NCBI RefSeq assembly: GCF_003946395.1
Contig: NZ_RHNZ01000001.1
Location: forward strand, 62,001 to 126,000
Origin: Levilactobacillus fuyuanensis
GTDB taxonomy: Bacteria; Bacillota; Bacilli; Lactobacillales; Lactobacillaceae
Direction: 5' to 3'
DNA: 64,000 nt
The notes under the pieces are model-generated. The model was not told the origin of the DNA, ran no database searches, and saw only the letters and a list, made by a program, of their open reading frames with translations. Made by a program: the position numbers and the translations under genes. Numbering within the stretch: the first letter of the stretch is position 1; every line of letters starts with the position of its first letter. Positions 52,530 to 61,763 of the stretch are shown here, one piece after another.

Positions 52530-52654
52530 AGAGTGGGGCAAAAGGCGGTTAGCCGGCGAGCATTAAGGCTGATAACCGAATAATCCTGGTTTTGGATTGT
52601 TTGGTTATCAGTTTTAAGCGGAGCCGACTGCCTTTTGGCGCACGTTTCGACCAT
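52529..52654. repeat. Structured dispersed repeat element, copy B
   Basis: Same layout as 37680-37805: left arm AAGAGTGGGGCAAAAGGCGG, GAGCATTAA, inner stem, TTAAGCG, then CTGCCTTTTGGC and CACGTTTCGACCAT. The inner stem here is CTGATAACC (52569-52577) with GGTTATCAG (52603-52611), extended by AATAATCC/GGATTGTT; its sequence is unlike copy A but the pairing is kept. Confidence 0.8.
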
Positions 52655-52669
52655 ATAAAATTGTGTAAC

Positions 52670-52700
52670 AAAAGGGCCTGGGGTTTTGTCCCAGGCCTTT
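52670..52700 (-). terminator. Terminator of the OppA-like gene
   Basis: On the minus strand AAAGGCCTGGG with CCCAGGCCCTTT, a short loop and TTTT. Confidence 0.8.
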
Positions 52701-52725
52701 GCTATCCAATCTAATACAACTTATT

Positions 52726-54369
52726 TTATTTCTGAACTGCCATCCATTGGTACCCACGACTCATGCCGGCTGGGTTCCAAACGTAACCACTGACCTTAGA
52801 ATTCCACATTTCAACCGTTGCGGGTTGATACAGCGGAATCACACCTTGTTGGGTCATCAGACGCTTTTCAGCGTTGACCAAGTCGTTGTACCGGGCCGTT
52901 GGCTTGTTGGCATCCTGATTCTCGGATTTCTTCACGTAACTGTCGTATTGGGCATCGGAGAAGCCACCATTATTGTTGGTGTTCCCCGTACTCATCAATG
53001 ACAAGAAGTTAATTGGGTCGGCGAAATCAGCCCCCCAGTTGGACAGAACCAAGTCAAAGTTACCACTGTTGGAACGGCTCAACCGCGTCTTGTAAGGCAG
53101 TGTGCTTAACGTGACCTTCACGCCAGGCAACTTCTCCAAGTCGGCTTGAATGTACTGAGCAACCGTCTTGGTCACACTAGTGTCATCGGCCATCAAGGTC
53201 AAGTGTAATTCTTTTGTACCACTCGCCTTCAACCCAGCCTTCATCAACTGCTTGGCCTGCGTCAAATCGTAGGTCACCCCACTCTTAACGTAGGCATCCT
53301 TGGCAAAGTCCGCCTTGGTCTTCGGGTTCTGCGTCAAGTTCTGTGACACGAATCCTAACGGTGCCTTGGAGCCATCACGCAACACACTCTTGGCAAGTTG
53401 TTGCTTGTTGATGGCCATGGACAGGGATTGACGAACCTTCAGATTCCGCAAAGCCTTGATGCGCTTTTGGTTCATCTGCATGTAGTAGGTCGAGCCCCCG
53501 ACAAACGTCTTCATGTCCTTGTTGTTCTTCAGGTTAGCCACCTGCGTCCCATCCAGGGTCGTAGCGTCCAACTTCTTTTGTTGATACAGGTTGAGACCAG
53601 TCGATGGATCGGCAACGACTTGGAAGTTCATCTTCTTCAAGGTAATCTTCTTTTTGTCCCAGAATTTGGTGTTCTTGAGCAACTGCCAGTTCTGGTTAGT
53701 CCCTTGCCACTTCGTCATGACAAATGGTCCATCGTACGCCGTCTTGTCGCTGGAATGACCGTAGTCCTTACCGTACTTATCCACGACACTCTGTTCCTGT
53801 GGGAAGAAAGTTGGGAAGGCCAATAACAGCTTGAAATAGGCCACTGGCTTACTTAACGTTACCTGTAGCTTGTATTTACCCAGTGCTTTGACGCCCAATT
53901 GACTCGGTGCTAGCTTACCGCTTTGAACCTGACTGTAGTTCTGAATACCAGCCATCAGGTAAGCATATTCGGCCGCCGTCTTGGGGTTGACCGTCCGTTG
54001 CCAAGAATAAACGTAATCCTTGGCCGTGACCGTCTTGCCGTCGTTCCATTTGTTGTCGTGACGGAGATTAAAGACGTAGGTTTTCCCATTGTTGCTGACC
54101 GTGGTCTTCGTTGCCATCGCATTGACTAATTTTTCATTTTTACCTAAACGATACAATCCCTCTTGCGTATGATACAACTGGGTCAAGCTCGTAGAGTCCG
54201 CCGCCTTGGAGACGTCCAAGGTCGTGACTTCCGACTTTGTAGACAGCTTGACCTCTTGGTCGGCTGCCAGCCCCGCTTTGCTAGACGTCGTAGTCTTCCC
54301 GCAAGCAGCGAGACCGCCCACGACTAAAGCTGTGATTCCCAGTAAAATGCCAAAATGTTTTCCTCTCAA
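52726..54369 (-). CDS. Oligopeptide ABC transporter substrate-binding lipoprotein
   Basis: A 547-residue class C solute-binding lipoprotein of the OppA/SBP_bac_5 family. The signal peptide ends in LAAC with lipidated Cys23. VFNLRHDNKWNDGKTVTAKDYVYSWQRT is the family signature near 90-120, and YKTRLSRSNSGNFDLVLSNWGADFADP is the late conserved part. It captures peptides for uptake, but no oppBCDF genes are adjacent, so it is an orphan that must use permease and ATPase subunits encoded elsewhere or act in peptide sensing. The start is TTG at 54369, with GGAG 8 nt upstream. Confidence 0.9.
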   Translation of the reverse strand: MRGKHFGILLGITALVVGGLAACGKTTTSSKAGLAADQEVKLSTKSEVTTLDVSKAADSTSLTQLYHTQEGLYRLGKNEKLVNAMATKTTVSNNGKTYVFNLRHDNKWNDGKTVTAKDYVYSWQRTVNPKTAAEYAYLMAGIQNYSQVQSGKLAPSQLGVKALGKYKLQVTLSKPVAYFKLLLAFPTFFPQEQSVVDKYGKDYGHSSDKTAYDGPFVMTKWQGTNQNWQLLKNTKFWDKKKITLKKMNFQVVADPSTGLNLYQQKKLDATTLDGTQVANLKNNKDMKTFVGGSTYYMQMNQKRIKALRNLKVRQSLSMAINKQQLAKSVLRDGSKAPLGFVSQNLTQNPKTKADFAKDAYVKSGVTYDLTQAKQLMKAGLKASGTKELHLTLMADDTSVTKTVAQYIQADLEKLPGVKVTLSTLPYKTRLSRSNSGNFDLVLSNWGADFADPINFLSLMSTGNTNNNGGFSDAQYDSYVKKSENQDANKPTARYNDLVNAEKRLMTQQGVIPLYQPATVEMWNSKVSGYVWNPAGMSRGYQWMAVQK

Positions 54370-54437
54370 ACTACTCGCTCCTTAATCTAGATATTTGTAG
54401 CACCACCCGTTCACCCCTTTTGCGGATTCGTCGTGGC

Positions 54438-54473
54438 ATAAAATAAGAACCATCACCAGGGTGACGGCCCTCA
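54438..54473 (-). terminator. prs terminator
   Basis: On the minus strand AGGGCCGTCA with TGATGGTTCT (several G-U pairs), a short loop and TTATTTT. Confidence 0.75.
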
Positions 54474-54479
54474 TCATTT

Positions 54480-55466
54480 TTATTGTTTATGCTGCTTCAA
54501 AGCCTTGTGGAACAAGGAATCCACGGGTTCTTGGTGGTAAATGAGGTCCATGGCTTTACCGAACAACTCGCCAACGGACAATACGACAAATTTATCACTA
54601 TTCTTTTCGTCTGGCAACTGAATCGAATCGGTGAAGACCACTTTTTCGAGTGGTGATTCGTTGATTCGTTCCGTTGCTTGGCCAGACAGGACTGCATGGG
54701 TGGCACAGGCGTAAACGTCTGCAGCACCGGCAGCCTTCAAGGCGCGGGCAGAAACGGTAATCCGTAAGGCGGTATCAATGATATCGTCAACCAGGATAGC
54801 GCGCTTACCCTTCACATCCCCAATAACGGCATCAGGATGTGCGGAATTCTCCGTATCGTCCCGATTATCGATAATGGCGATTGGGGCACCCAGCAATTCG
54901 GCTAACCGCCGTGCCCGGCTCACACCGGCATGGTCGGGAGCGACCACAACGAAGTTATCATCCGCCATTTCAGGATTGTCTTCAAAGTAGCTGGCCAACA
55001 GCCGGTCACTTTGCAAATGATCCACCGGAATGTCGAAGAACCCTTGTAATTGCGCCGCGTGCAAGTCCAGGGCAATCACCCGACTGACACCATCCATTTG
55101 AAGGAGTGACGCGATTAACTTTGCAGTGATGGGTTCCCGTGAACGCGCCTTACGATCAGCTCGTGAGTAACCATAGTATGGAATGACCACGTTGATCTTT
55201 TCAGCGCTGGCCCGCCGTGCGGCATCCACCATGATCAACAGTTCCATCAAGTTTGTGTTAACTGGATCTGAGACTGACTGAATGATAAACAGTTCGTCCC
55301 CACGAATACTTTCATCGATACTAATTTGAATTTCGCCATCACTAAAGTGCTTGATTGTTGACTTACCTAGCTCAACGCCAGCAGCCTTCGCAATTTTTTC
55401 CGCGAGTGGCCGGTTTGAATTCAGTGCAAAAACTTTCATTCTGCCAGCTTCGACATGTTCTGCCAT
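54480..55466 (-). CDS. prs2: Ribose-phosphate pyrophosphokinase, second type
   Basis: A 328-residue class I PRPP synthase fold. The flexible ATP loop region [34 protein letters not shown] and [15 protein letters not shown] are present. The ribose-5-phosphate loop normally reads DDMIDTAGT, but here it is DDIIDTALR, so the Gly-Thr that contact the 5'-phosphate are changed. Activity or regulation may therefore differ from the housekeeping enzyme, for which lactobacilli usually carry another gene. The start at 55466 has GGAGG 5 nt upstream; promoter TTGCTC-17-TAAAAT. Confidence 0.88.
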   Translation of the reverse strand: MAEHVEAGRMKVFALNSNRPLAEKIAKAAGVELGKSTIKHFSDGEIQISIDESIRGDELFIIQSVSDPVNTNLMELLIMVDAARRASAEKINVVIPYYGYSRADRKARSREPITAKLIASLLQMDGVSRVIALDLHAAQLQGFFDIPVDHLQSDRLLASYFEDNPEMADDNFVVVAPDHAGVSRARRLAELLGAPIAIIDNRDDTENSAHPDAVIGDVKGKRAILVDDIIDTALRITVSARALKAAGAADVYACATHAVLSGQATERINESPLEKVVFTDSIQLPDEKNSDKFVVLSVGELFGKAMDLIYHQEPVDSLFHKALKQHKQ

Positions 55467-55502
55467 AACAGCCTCCCAGTGGGTTTCCCCAAATTCGTTT
55501 AT

Positions 55503-55531
55503 ATTTTAAGTTTGCGTTGCACACCGAGCAA
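55503..55531 (-). promoter_or_regulatory. Promoter of prs2
   Basis: Minus strand TTGCTC, a 17-bp spacer and TAAAAT, 37 bp before the start. No clear terminator follows recD2 upstream. Confidence 0.65.
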
Positions 55532-55625
55532 AACACTCTCTATAAAACTAATGCGCACAACACCTAATTTACTGTTTACATTATCGCAATCTTTTCCCGG
55601 AAACGCAACGATTCGCGCCGCACTT

Positions 55626-58175
55626 TTAGGCTTTTGCCATAAATTGTGCCGGTGTGATTCCCTGCATCCCAATCATCGGATCAATCTGACGACTGCGTAC
55701 CAACTCCGGCGTTAAGCGGTAATCGGCCGGTTCAGCCGATGCTGGTGCCTCAGTTGAAGGCGTTTCCGGTACTTCTTCACTCGGCGCCACCGTTTTCTCA
55801 TTTCCGGTCGGCATTTCTGCCGTTGGTGCATCCTCGCCTGATTCCTCGGTTGCGTCATCTGCTGGCACCGATGACGTCGTCCCATCCGGATCCAGCACGT
55901 GCTGAATCCGTGTGGTCAACGTCGTGTGGCGGTTAACCGACAGATTATTGACACAGGTGGCAAAGGCATTGGGTTCCCCCAACAGGATCAGCATGTCTGC
56001 CGCTCTGGTCACCGCTGTGTATAGCAGATTCCGTTGGAGCATCCGGTTATACTGACCCACCATCGGCAGGATAACCATCTTGAACTCGGACCCCTGCGAC
56101 TTGTGAATCGACATGCAGTAGGCCAGCGTCAGACGGTTCCAGTCGTTTCGTGAATACGTGACCTCAGTCTGTTCAAACGCAATCGTCAGTTGATCGGCTT
56201 TGATTTCCTTATTCTTGGCACTCAGGTCGATCCCGGTAATCGTTCCAATATCGCCGTTAAAGACGTTGTTTTCGGGACTGTTCACCAGATGGAGGACCTT
56301 ATCGCCGATGCGGAATTTCTGATTACGGAATTCCACTTCCTTGGTGCGTTCGGACTTTCGAGGATTCAGAATATCTTGCAGGCCCACGTTCAACCGGTCG
56401 ATTCCAGCAGAACCCCGATACATCGGTGCCAGGACTTGAATGTCACTCGCCGTAAAGTCCTTGGCATGCGCCTTGTCAACGATTTGATCAATCACGCTCT
56501 CGACCTGATTGGCGTGACACGGAATGAATGATCGGTCCGGTTGATTCTTCGTAAAGTCAGCCGGCAACTCCCCATTCTTAATCGCGTGAGCCAGTGGAAT
56601 AATCGAGGAACCGTCGCCCTGTCGATAAATCGTGTCCAGTTGGATCTTCTGCAGTTGGTCACTGGCCAACAAGTCGTGAAAGACCTGACCGGGCCCAACG
56701 GATGGCAGCTGATCCTTATCCCCGACAAGAATGACTTGCATCCCCACGGGAACCGCCCGTAGTAACGTCTTCATCAGATAGACATCGACCATCGACGTTT
56801 CATCAATAATCAGCAAGCCACCTTCTAAATCCTTAGTGGCCGCAGCGTCGAGGTCATCCTCTCGCCCTGTTAGTCCCAACAACCGGTGAATGGTGCTGGC
56901 CGGTAATCCGGTCGACTCACTCATCCGCTTAGCGGCCCGGCCGGTCGGTGCAGCCAGTAAGATTGGGAAAGGTTGTTCCTTGTATTCGTTGATGTCGAGT
57001 GACACCTCGTGCAACCGGGCGTACAGGTTAACTAGGCCACGAATAATCGTGGTCTTCCCGGTTCCGGGTCCCCCAGTCAGCAACATGACCTTTGCCTTCA
57101 CGGCGGCGGTCAACGCGGCCGTTTGTGAGTCGTCGTACACGATGTCTGCTTGCTTCTCGACGATGCGGACTTGCTTGGCAATGGCCTCATCGTTGAAGCG
57201 GTCATCGTCATCGCCGCCCTGTAACAGCCGTTGAAAATGTTCGGCAATTTGCCATTCGGCATCATAGAGTGATTTCAAATAGATTCGCTGCTCATCACCG
57301 ACGACCTTCTCTTGCTTCGCCAACTCAAGGAGTTGATTGGCAATATCCTGTGGATTCAAACGAACGTTACGTGAATTCTCTAAGAGACTCAGCGTGTTCG
57401 CCAGCAACGGTTTGGCCGTAGTGTACGTGTCCCCATTGGCGACGGACAGATCCGTCAGCGTCTGCAAAAGACCCGCGCGCAACCGTTCCGGACGGTCGGC
57501 TTCGTAGCCTAACTGCGTCGCAATCTGATCGGCTCGTTTAAAGCTGACCCCGGTAATGTCTTCGGCTAACTGATAGGGATTGTCATGAATCACATCCAGC
57601 GTCTTCGCCTCATACCGGTTGTAGATAGCGGCTGCCAGCGTACTTCCAAAACCGTAGCCGTTCAGACCAATGATGATCTGTTCCATCCCGTTATTGGTCT
57701 GCAACTGACTGACCAGTGTCGCCACGACCTTGGGGGACAGCCCCAACGGTGTTAAAACGCTACTGTCATCGAGAATCTGCTCAATGGCATTGGTGCCTAG
57801 CCCGTCGACGATTTTTTCCGCCGTCTTCTTCCCCAGTCCAGGGAAGTCGTCACCACTCAGATAGGCGATGACCCCGCTGCGGGACGTTGGTGTTTCATTT
57901 TGATAATTGTCGGCCTGAAACTGCACGCCGTACTTGGGATGTTCGACCTTTTTGCCACTAAAGCGGTAGGTCACATCGTCCTTCACGTCCGCGAAGTTTC
58001 CCGTCACAACAATCTCGTCTTCGTGCCAATCCAGACTGGTCTCGGACACCTTGATCAGCATGACCTTATAGAAACTATCCTGGCTGGCAAAGAAGACCGC
58101 GCTGACAGTGCCGACCACGTAATCGGCCTGATCGCCACTGTCGCCCGCGAATAAGTCTAGTGATTCGGATGCCAT
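55626..58175 (-). CDS. recD2: RecD2 family helicase
   Basis: An 849-residue superfamily 1B 5'-3' DNA helicase of the RecBC-independent type. An N-terminal OB-like and helix-hairpin-helix region (about 20-330; DFPGLGKKTAEKIVDGLG) precedes Walker A GGPGTGKTT (368-376), Walker B LLIIDETSMVD and the late YCMSIHKSQGSEF motif. An acidic Glu/Pro/Ser/Thr-rich stretch of about 70 residues interrupts the C-terminus before a conserved-looking final PIDPMIGMQG-like segment. RecD2 acts in replication-fork stability and mismatch repair in Bacillus. It is the last gene of phosphatase-TPR-recD2; the start follows AGGAGGAGA. Confidence 0.95.
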   Translation of the reverse strand: MASESLDLFAGDSGDQADYVVGTVSAVFFASQDSFYKVMLIKVSETSLDWHEDEIVVTGNFADVKDDVTYRFSGKKVEHPKYGVQFQADNYQNETPTSRSGVIAYLSGDDFPGLGKKTAEKIVDGLGTNAIEQILDDSSVLTPLGLSPKVVATLVSQLQTNNGMEQIIIGLNGYGFGSTLAAAIYNRYEAKTLDVIHDNPYQLAEDITGVSFKRADQIATQLGYEADRPERLRAGLLQTLTDLSVANGDTYTTAKPLLANTLSLLENSRNVRLNPQDIANQLLELAKQEKVVGDEQRIYLKSLYDAEWQIAEHFQRLLQGGDDDDRFNDEAIAKQVRIVEKQADIVYDDSQTAALTAAVKAKVMLLTGGPGTGKTTIIRGLVNLYARLHEVSLDINEYKEQPFPILLAAPTGRAAKRMSESTGLPASTIHRLLGLTGREDDLDAAATKDLEGGLLIIDETSMVDVYLMKTLLRAVPVGMQVILVGDKDQLPSVGPGQVFHDLLASDQLQKIQLDTIYRQGDGSSIIPLAHAIKNGELPADFTKNQPDRSFIPCHANQVESVIDQIVDKAHAKDFTASDIQVLAPMYRGSAGIDRLNVGLQDILNPRKSERTKEVEFRNQKFRIGDKVLHLVNSPENNVFNGDIGTITGIDLSAKNKEIKADQLTIAFEQTEVTYSRNDWNRLTLAYCMSIHKSQGSEFKMVILPMVGQYNRMLQRNLLYTAVTRAADMLILLGEPNAFATCVNNLSVNRHTTLTTRIQHVLDPDGTTSSVPADDATEESGEDAPTAEMPTGNEKTVAPSEEVPETPSTEAPASAEPADYRLTPELVRSRQIDPMIGMQGITPAQFMAKA

Positions 58176-58193
58176 CTGCTCGTCTCCTCCTAA

Positions 58194-58880
58194 CTACTCT
58201 TTGGTCTCGTTCTTTTGGGTTTGAATGAACCGTTCGATATCGGCCAACTTCTTTTGACCCTTTTCAAAGTATTGGGGATCTAACGCCTTAGCCGCCTTGA
58301 AATATGGGCCATAATCTTCACCCTGAACCATAGCGACTAACCCGCGATCAAAATTAGCCCGGCCGTTTTGGTCGTCCAATGCTAAGACTTGATCGTAGTA
58401 TTGGGCGGCTTGATCCATGTTCCCCAGTGCTAGCAAGTTTTCAGCGACCACCTGTAACGTGGCAATGTCCTTGGGCTGACTGCCTAAAGCGGTCAAGCCA
58501 AAGACCAGTGCCCGCTTATGATCGCCGCTCGCCATGTAACTCTGGGCCATCATCAGGTAGCCGGCCCCCTTCAACTGGGCGCCAAGCTGATCAAATTCAG
58601 CAATGGCTTTCGTGTAATCCTGTGCGGCATAGTAGACGTTCCCTAAGCCATAGTGCAGTTTTTCCACGGCAGCTGGTTGTGCCGCGAATAAGCCTAAGGC
58701 CTTCATCAAGAGTTCTTCTGCCTGAGCGAAAGAATTGAGATCGACCAGAACCGTTGCTAACTCGTAGTACGCATCCGCATCCCCCGGATGACTATCGATG
58801 CGTTGAACCAATTCGTGAACCATCTGTTCTGAGCGCTCTTTATCCTGGTCGCGCCCCTGACCCGTTTGTTTTTCCGTCAT
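58194..58880 (-). CDS. TPR-repeat protein upstream of recD2
   Basis: A 228-residue soluble helical protein with five or more tetratricopeptide repeats. DADAYYELATVLVDLNSFAQAEELLMKAL, KLHYGLGNVYYAAQDYTKAIAEFDQL and ATLQVVAENLLALGNMDQAAQYYDQVLAL show the Gly/Ala and aromatic consensus positions. No catalytic domain. It is probably a protein-protein interaction scaffold. It lies 18 bp before recD2 and 19 bp after the phosphatase gene. A TPR gene next to recD2 is common in lactobacilli. The start is the ATG at 58880. Confidence 0.88.
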   Translation of the reverse strand: MTEKQTGQGRDQDKERSEQMVHELVQRIDSHPGDADAYYELATVLVDLNSFAQAEELLMKALGLFAAQPAAVEKLHYGLGNVYYAAQDYTKAIAEFDQLGAQLKGAGYLMMAQSYMASGDHKRALVFGLTALGSQPKDIATLQVVAENLLALGNMDQAAQYYDQVLALDDQNGRANFDRGLVAMVQGEDYGPYFKAAKALDPQYFEKGQKKLADIERFIQTQKNETKE

Positions 58881-58899
58881 TTTATTAATCACCTAATAT

Positions 58900-59559
58900 C
58901 TAAATCGTATCGGTCGGCGATGCTGCCGCCGTCAAGAAGCTCGTATCATTCCAGTCCAACAAGTTAAAGCTTTGGCCACCATCCGTGGTCTCAAGCACCG
59001 TGACACTGGTATTTCGAATGCCACCACGCTTCCGCAAATCCGGTAGTGGCGTCCCCAACAACGCATTGATCTCCGCGTTGAGGGCGGCCCCATGGCTCAC
59101 AATCAGGACGTTGGCCTTCGGTTGTGGGTTGGCCGCAACGATTGCCTGAATCCCAGGCGTCATCCGGTCAATGACTTCTTGGAAGGTTTCCCCGCCGATC
59201 CGACTGGTATCGTACTGGTCGGGATGGTTGCGGAAGGCGTCCAACTCGGCTGGGAACTGCGCCTTAACATCATCAAAAGCCATGCCTTCGAGTTGTCCCA
59301 GGTGAAACTCCTCGAGTCGACTCATCAGCGTCAATGGTACGTGTTGGTGAAGTTCCTTCACGACGTGTTGGGCGGTCACCCGCGCACGGCGAATAGGACT
59401 CGAATAAGCATGCTGAAAGCTCGTATGACGCAAGAAGCGACCCACCTGGACCATTTGTTGGTAGCTCTCGGTCAGTAGCTCAGAATCGCCACCAGCGCCC
59501 TGAAACCGGCCCTCTAAATTCCACTGCGTCTTACCATGACGGACAAAGTATAATTTCAA
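58900..59559 (-). CDS. Histidine phosphatase (phosphoglycerate-mutase-like)
   Basis: A 219-residue member of the histidine phosphatase superfamily. The phospho-acceptor His is in VRHGKTQWNLEGRFQG (RHG at 7-9), YSSPIRRARVTAQ follows, and LIVSHGAALNAEI carries the second catalytic His. This is the GpmB/PhoE-like cofactor-independent branch, and its substrate is unknown. The start is TTG at 59559 with GGAAGG 8 nt upstream. The frame stays open about 47 codons further upstream, but that stretch is the 3' half of a folded leader and is not conserved protein. It is the first gene of the recD2 unit. Confidence 0.9.
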   Translation of the reverse strand: MKLYFVRHGKTQWNLEGRFQGAGGDSELLTESYQQMVQVGRFLRHTSFQHAYSSPIRRARVTAQHVVKELHQHVPLTLMSRLEEFHLGQLEGMAFDDVKAQFPAELDAFRNHPDQYDTSRIGGETFQEVIDRMTPGIQAIVAANPQPKANVLIVSHGAALNAEINALLGTPLPDLRKRGGIRNTSVTVLETTDGGQSFNLLDWNDTSFLTAAASPTDTI

Positions 59560-59584
59560 AGTGTCGTCCCTTCCTCTCATCTCT

Positions 59585-59796
59585 GTACGGGTTACTTGCC
59601 GGGCGACGTAAATGGCCCGTGACGCTGTGGGCGGACGCCCGGAGCCAAAGAACGGTCTCCAGGCTTGTGGTCGAACCTCTAAGAATCGAGTTTCAACCAC
59701 ACCAATTCTCTAAGCGGTACAATCCACCGCTAAGAAAATTCCCACGGCTTGGTCCATTTACGTCGCCCTCACGGCTTACATTGGCTTAACCCGTAC
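59585..59796 (-). ncRNA. Candidate structured leader RNA, multi-helix junction
   Basis: On the minus strand the ends pair: GTACGGGTT (59788-59796) with AACCCGTAC (59585-59593), 9/9. Then GGGCGACGTAAATGG (59754-59768) pairs with its exact complement (59601-59615), 15/15, and GTGGG/CCCAC (59741-59745 with 59627-59631) follows. Inside are three hairpins: 59726-59740 with 59704-59718 (14/15), 59688-59700 with 59667-59679 (12/13) and 59657-59664 with 59637-59644 (8/8, one G-U). About 63 base pairs lie in 212 nt. The fold ends 5-10 nt before the ribosome binding site of the phosphatase gene. No known riboswitch or T-box motif set was recognised. Confidence 0.65.
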
Positions 59797-59934
59797 CAAT
59801 CTTTTCTATTTTACCGTTTTCTATTCATCCGCATCGGCTAATCTTTTACGAAATGCCAGTATCGTTCTATAACAATAACTTCAATGATACTACGCTGGCA
59901 CGCCCTTCAGAACCCCGTGCAGTTACATCACCTT

Positions 59935-59962
59935 ATTATGCCAGTTTTCAGGTGATTTTCAA
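59935..59962 (-). promoter_or_regulatory. Promoter for the structured leader and phosphatase-TPR-recD2
   Basis: Minus strand TTGAAA, a 16-bp spacer and an extended TGG-CATAAT. Transcription from here gives a leader of about 370 nt that also contains hairpins TGCCA/TGGCA plus GTATC/GATAC (59854-59900). Confidence 0.6.
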
Positions 59963-59986
59963 AGAAACAACCGTGGAAATTTTAAA

Positions 59987-60020
59987 AAACCCGCCAGCAA
60001 GATTGCTCTCGCTAACGGGT
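59987..60020 (-). terminator. mnmA terminator
   Basis: On the minus strand AACCCG...CGGGTT with an inner AGC/GCT stem and T6. Confidence 0.85.
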
Positions 60021-60052
60021 TCCCATTAAGTGTTTGATTTAAATGCTAAAAA

Positions 60053-61195
<1,143 letters not shown>

Positions 61196-61201
61196 TCATT
61201 C

Positions 61202-61217
61202 AGATTCTGGAGAATCT
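61202..61217. promoter_or_regulatory. Palindrome in the mnmA leader
   Basis: AGATTCTGGAGAATCT, a 7-bp perfect inverted repeat with a 2-nt centre, lies 22 bp before the mnmA start and downstream of its promoter. It could be an operator or a small RNA hairpin. Confidence 0.4.
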
Positions 61218-61251
61218 ACGATTTGAAGGTCGCATAAATCCAGTATTGCTT

Positions 61252-61280
61252 AGTTTACCTATTTTTCGTAAGTTTTGCAA
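61252..61280 (-). promoter_or_regulatory. Promoter of mnmA
   Basis: Minus strand TTGCAA, a 17-bp spacer and TAAACT. Confidence 0.65.
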
Positions 61281-61346
61281 GCCTGGCGTTTCCTTTCAGA
61301 AAAGGTGGGGCAATCTGCCCACTGCGGTCAACACCTTGCCTACTCA

Positions 61347-61383
61347 CAAAAAAGGTGACAGACCGACTTCGGCCTCCCACCCT
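61347..61383 (-). terminator. Terminator of the mtnN-desulfurase-DUF1831 unit
   Basis: On the minus strand GGTG...CACC encloses GGCCGA/TCGGTC and is followed by T6. Confidence 0.7.
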
Positions 61384-61420
61384 TAATTCATCTATGCTTA
61401 ATATTTCATTAATAAAACAA

Positions 61421-61762
61421 CTACTTCTTCTGAATAATCTCGCGATCAATTAGGTTCTGCAGGATAAAGTGATATTGTTCCACGTTACCCTCGGCGTGCG
61501 CACCCTTGAAGATGTTGACGCGCCGGTTACCGGAAGCATTGGTCGTGGACATCTTGAAACCACTGAGGTCTTTGGCCACAATCACCCGTAACATCTGATT
61601 ACGGTTGTAGGGTGACGTTGGGTCGACCGACCGTTCCAGCGTATAATTACCGGCGTTTGACAGTTGGAACCCGACATCCTTCAAAGCATAGGGCTTCACG
61701 CTTGGATTCAACTCATAAGTATCGGGGTCACCGTCAACTTGCATTTGCTTTTCAAATAACAC
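61421..61762 (-). CDS. DUF1831 family protein
   Basis: A 113-residue protein matching DUF1831, a Lactobacillaceae-type family of unknown function. The sequence YELNPSVKPYALKDVGFQLSNAGNYTLERSVDP near the start and FKMSTTNASGNRRVNIF later are characteristic. No signal or membrane segment. It is 1 bp after the cysteine desulfurase gene and is typically found there, suggesting a role linked to sulfur transfer or tRNA thiolation; that is inference from position. Confidence 0.88.
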   Translation of the reverse strand: MLFEKQMQVDGDPDTYELNPSVKPYALKDVGFQLSNAGNYTLERSVDPTSPYNRNQMLRVIVAKDLSGFKMSTTNASGNRRVNIFKGAHAEGNVEQYHFILQNLIDREIIQKK

Positions 61763-61763
61763 G

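Noticed and set aside
59560-59700. N-terminal extension of the histidine phosphatase
   Set aside because: The frame is open but the residues (Arg/Pro-rich) precede the RHG motif that normally sits near residue 8, the TTG at 59559 has a good ribosome site, and the DNA forms the 3' half of the folded leader.
59700-59745. T-box leader
   Set aside because: A segment with GCGGTGG...TACCGC recalls the T-box antiterminator, but the T-box sequence is interrupted, no terminator follows and the gene is not amino-acid or tRNA-synthetase related.
59885-59905. TPP riboswitch end
   Set aside because: GCCAGCGTAG resembles the 3' end of the thiamine element, but the CTGAGA core and the partner helix are absent.
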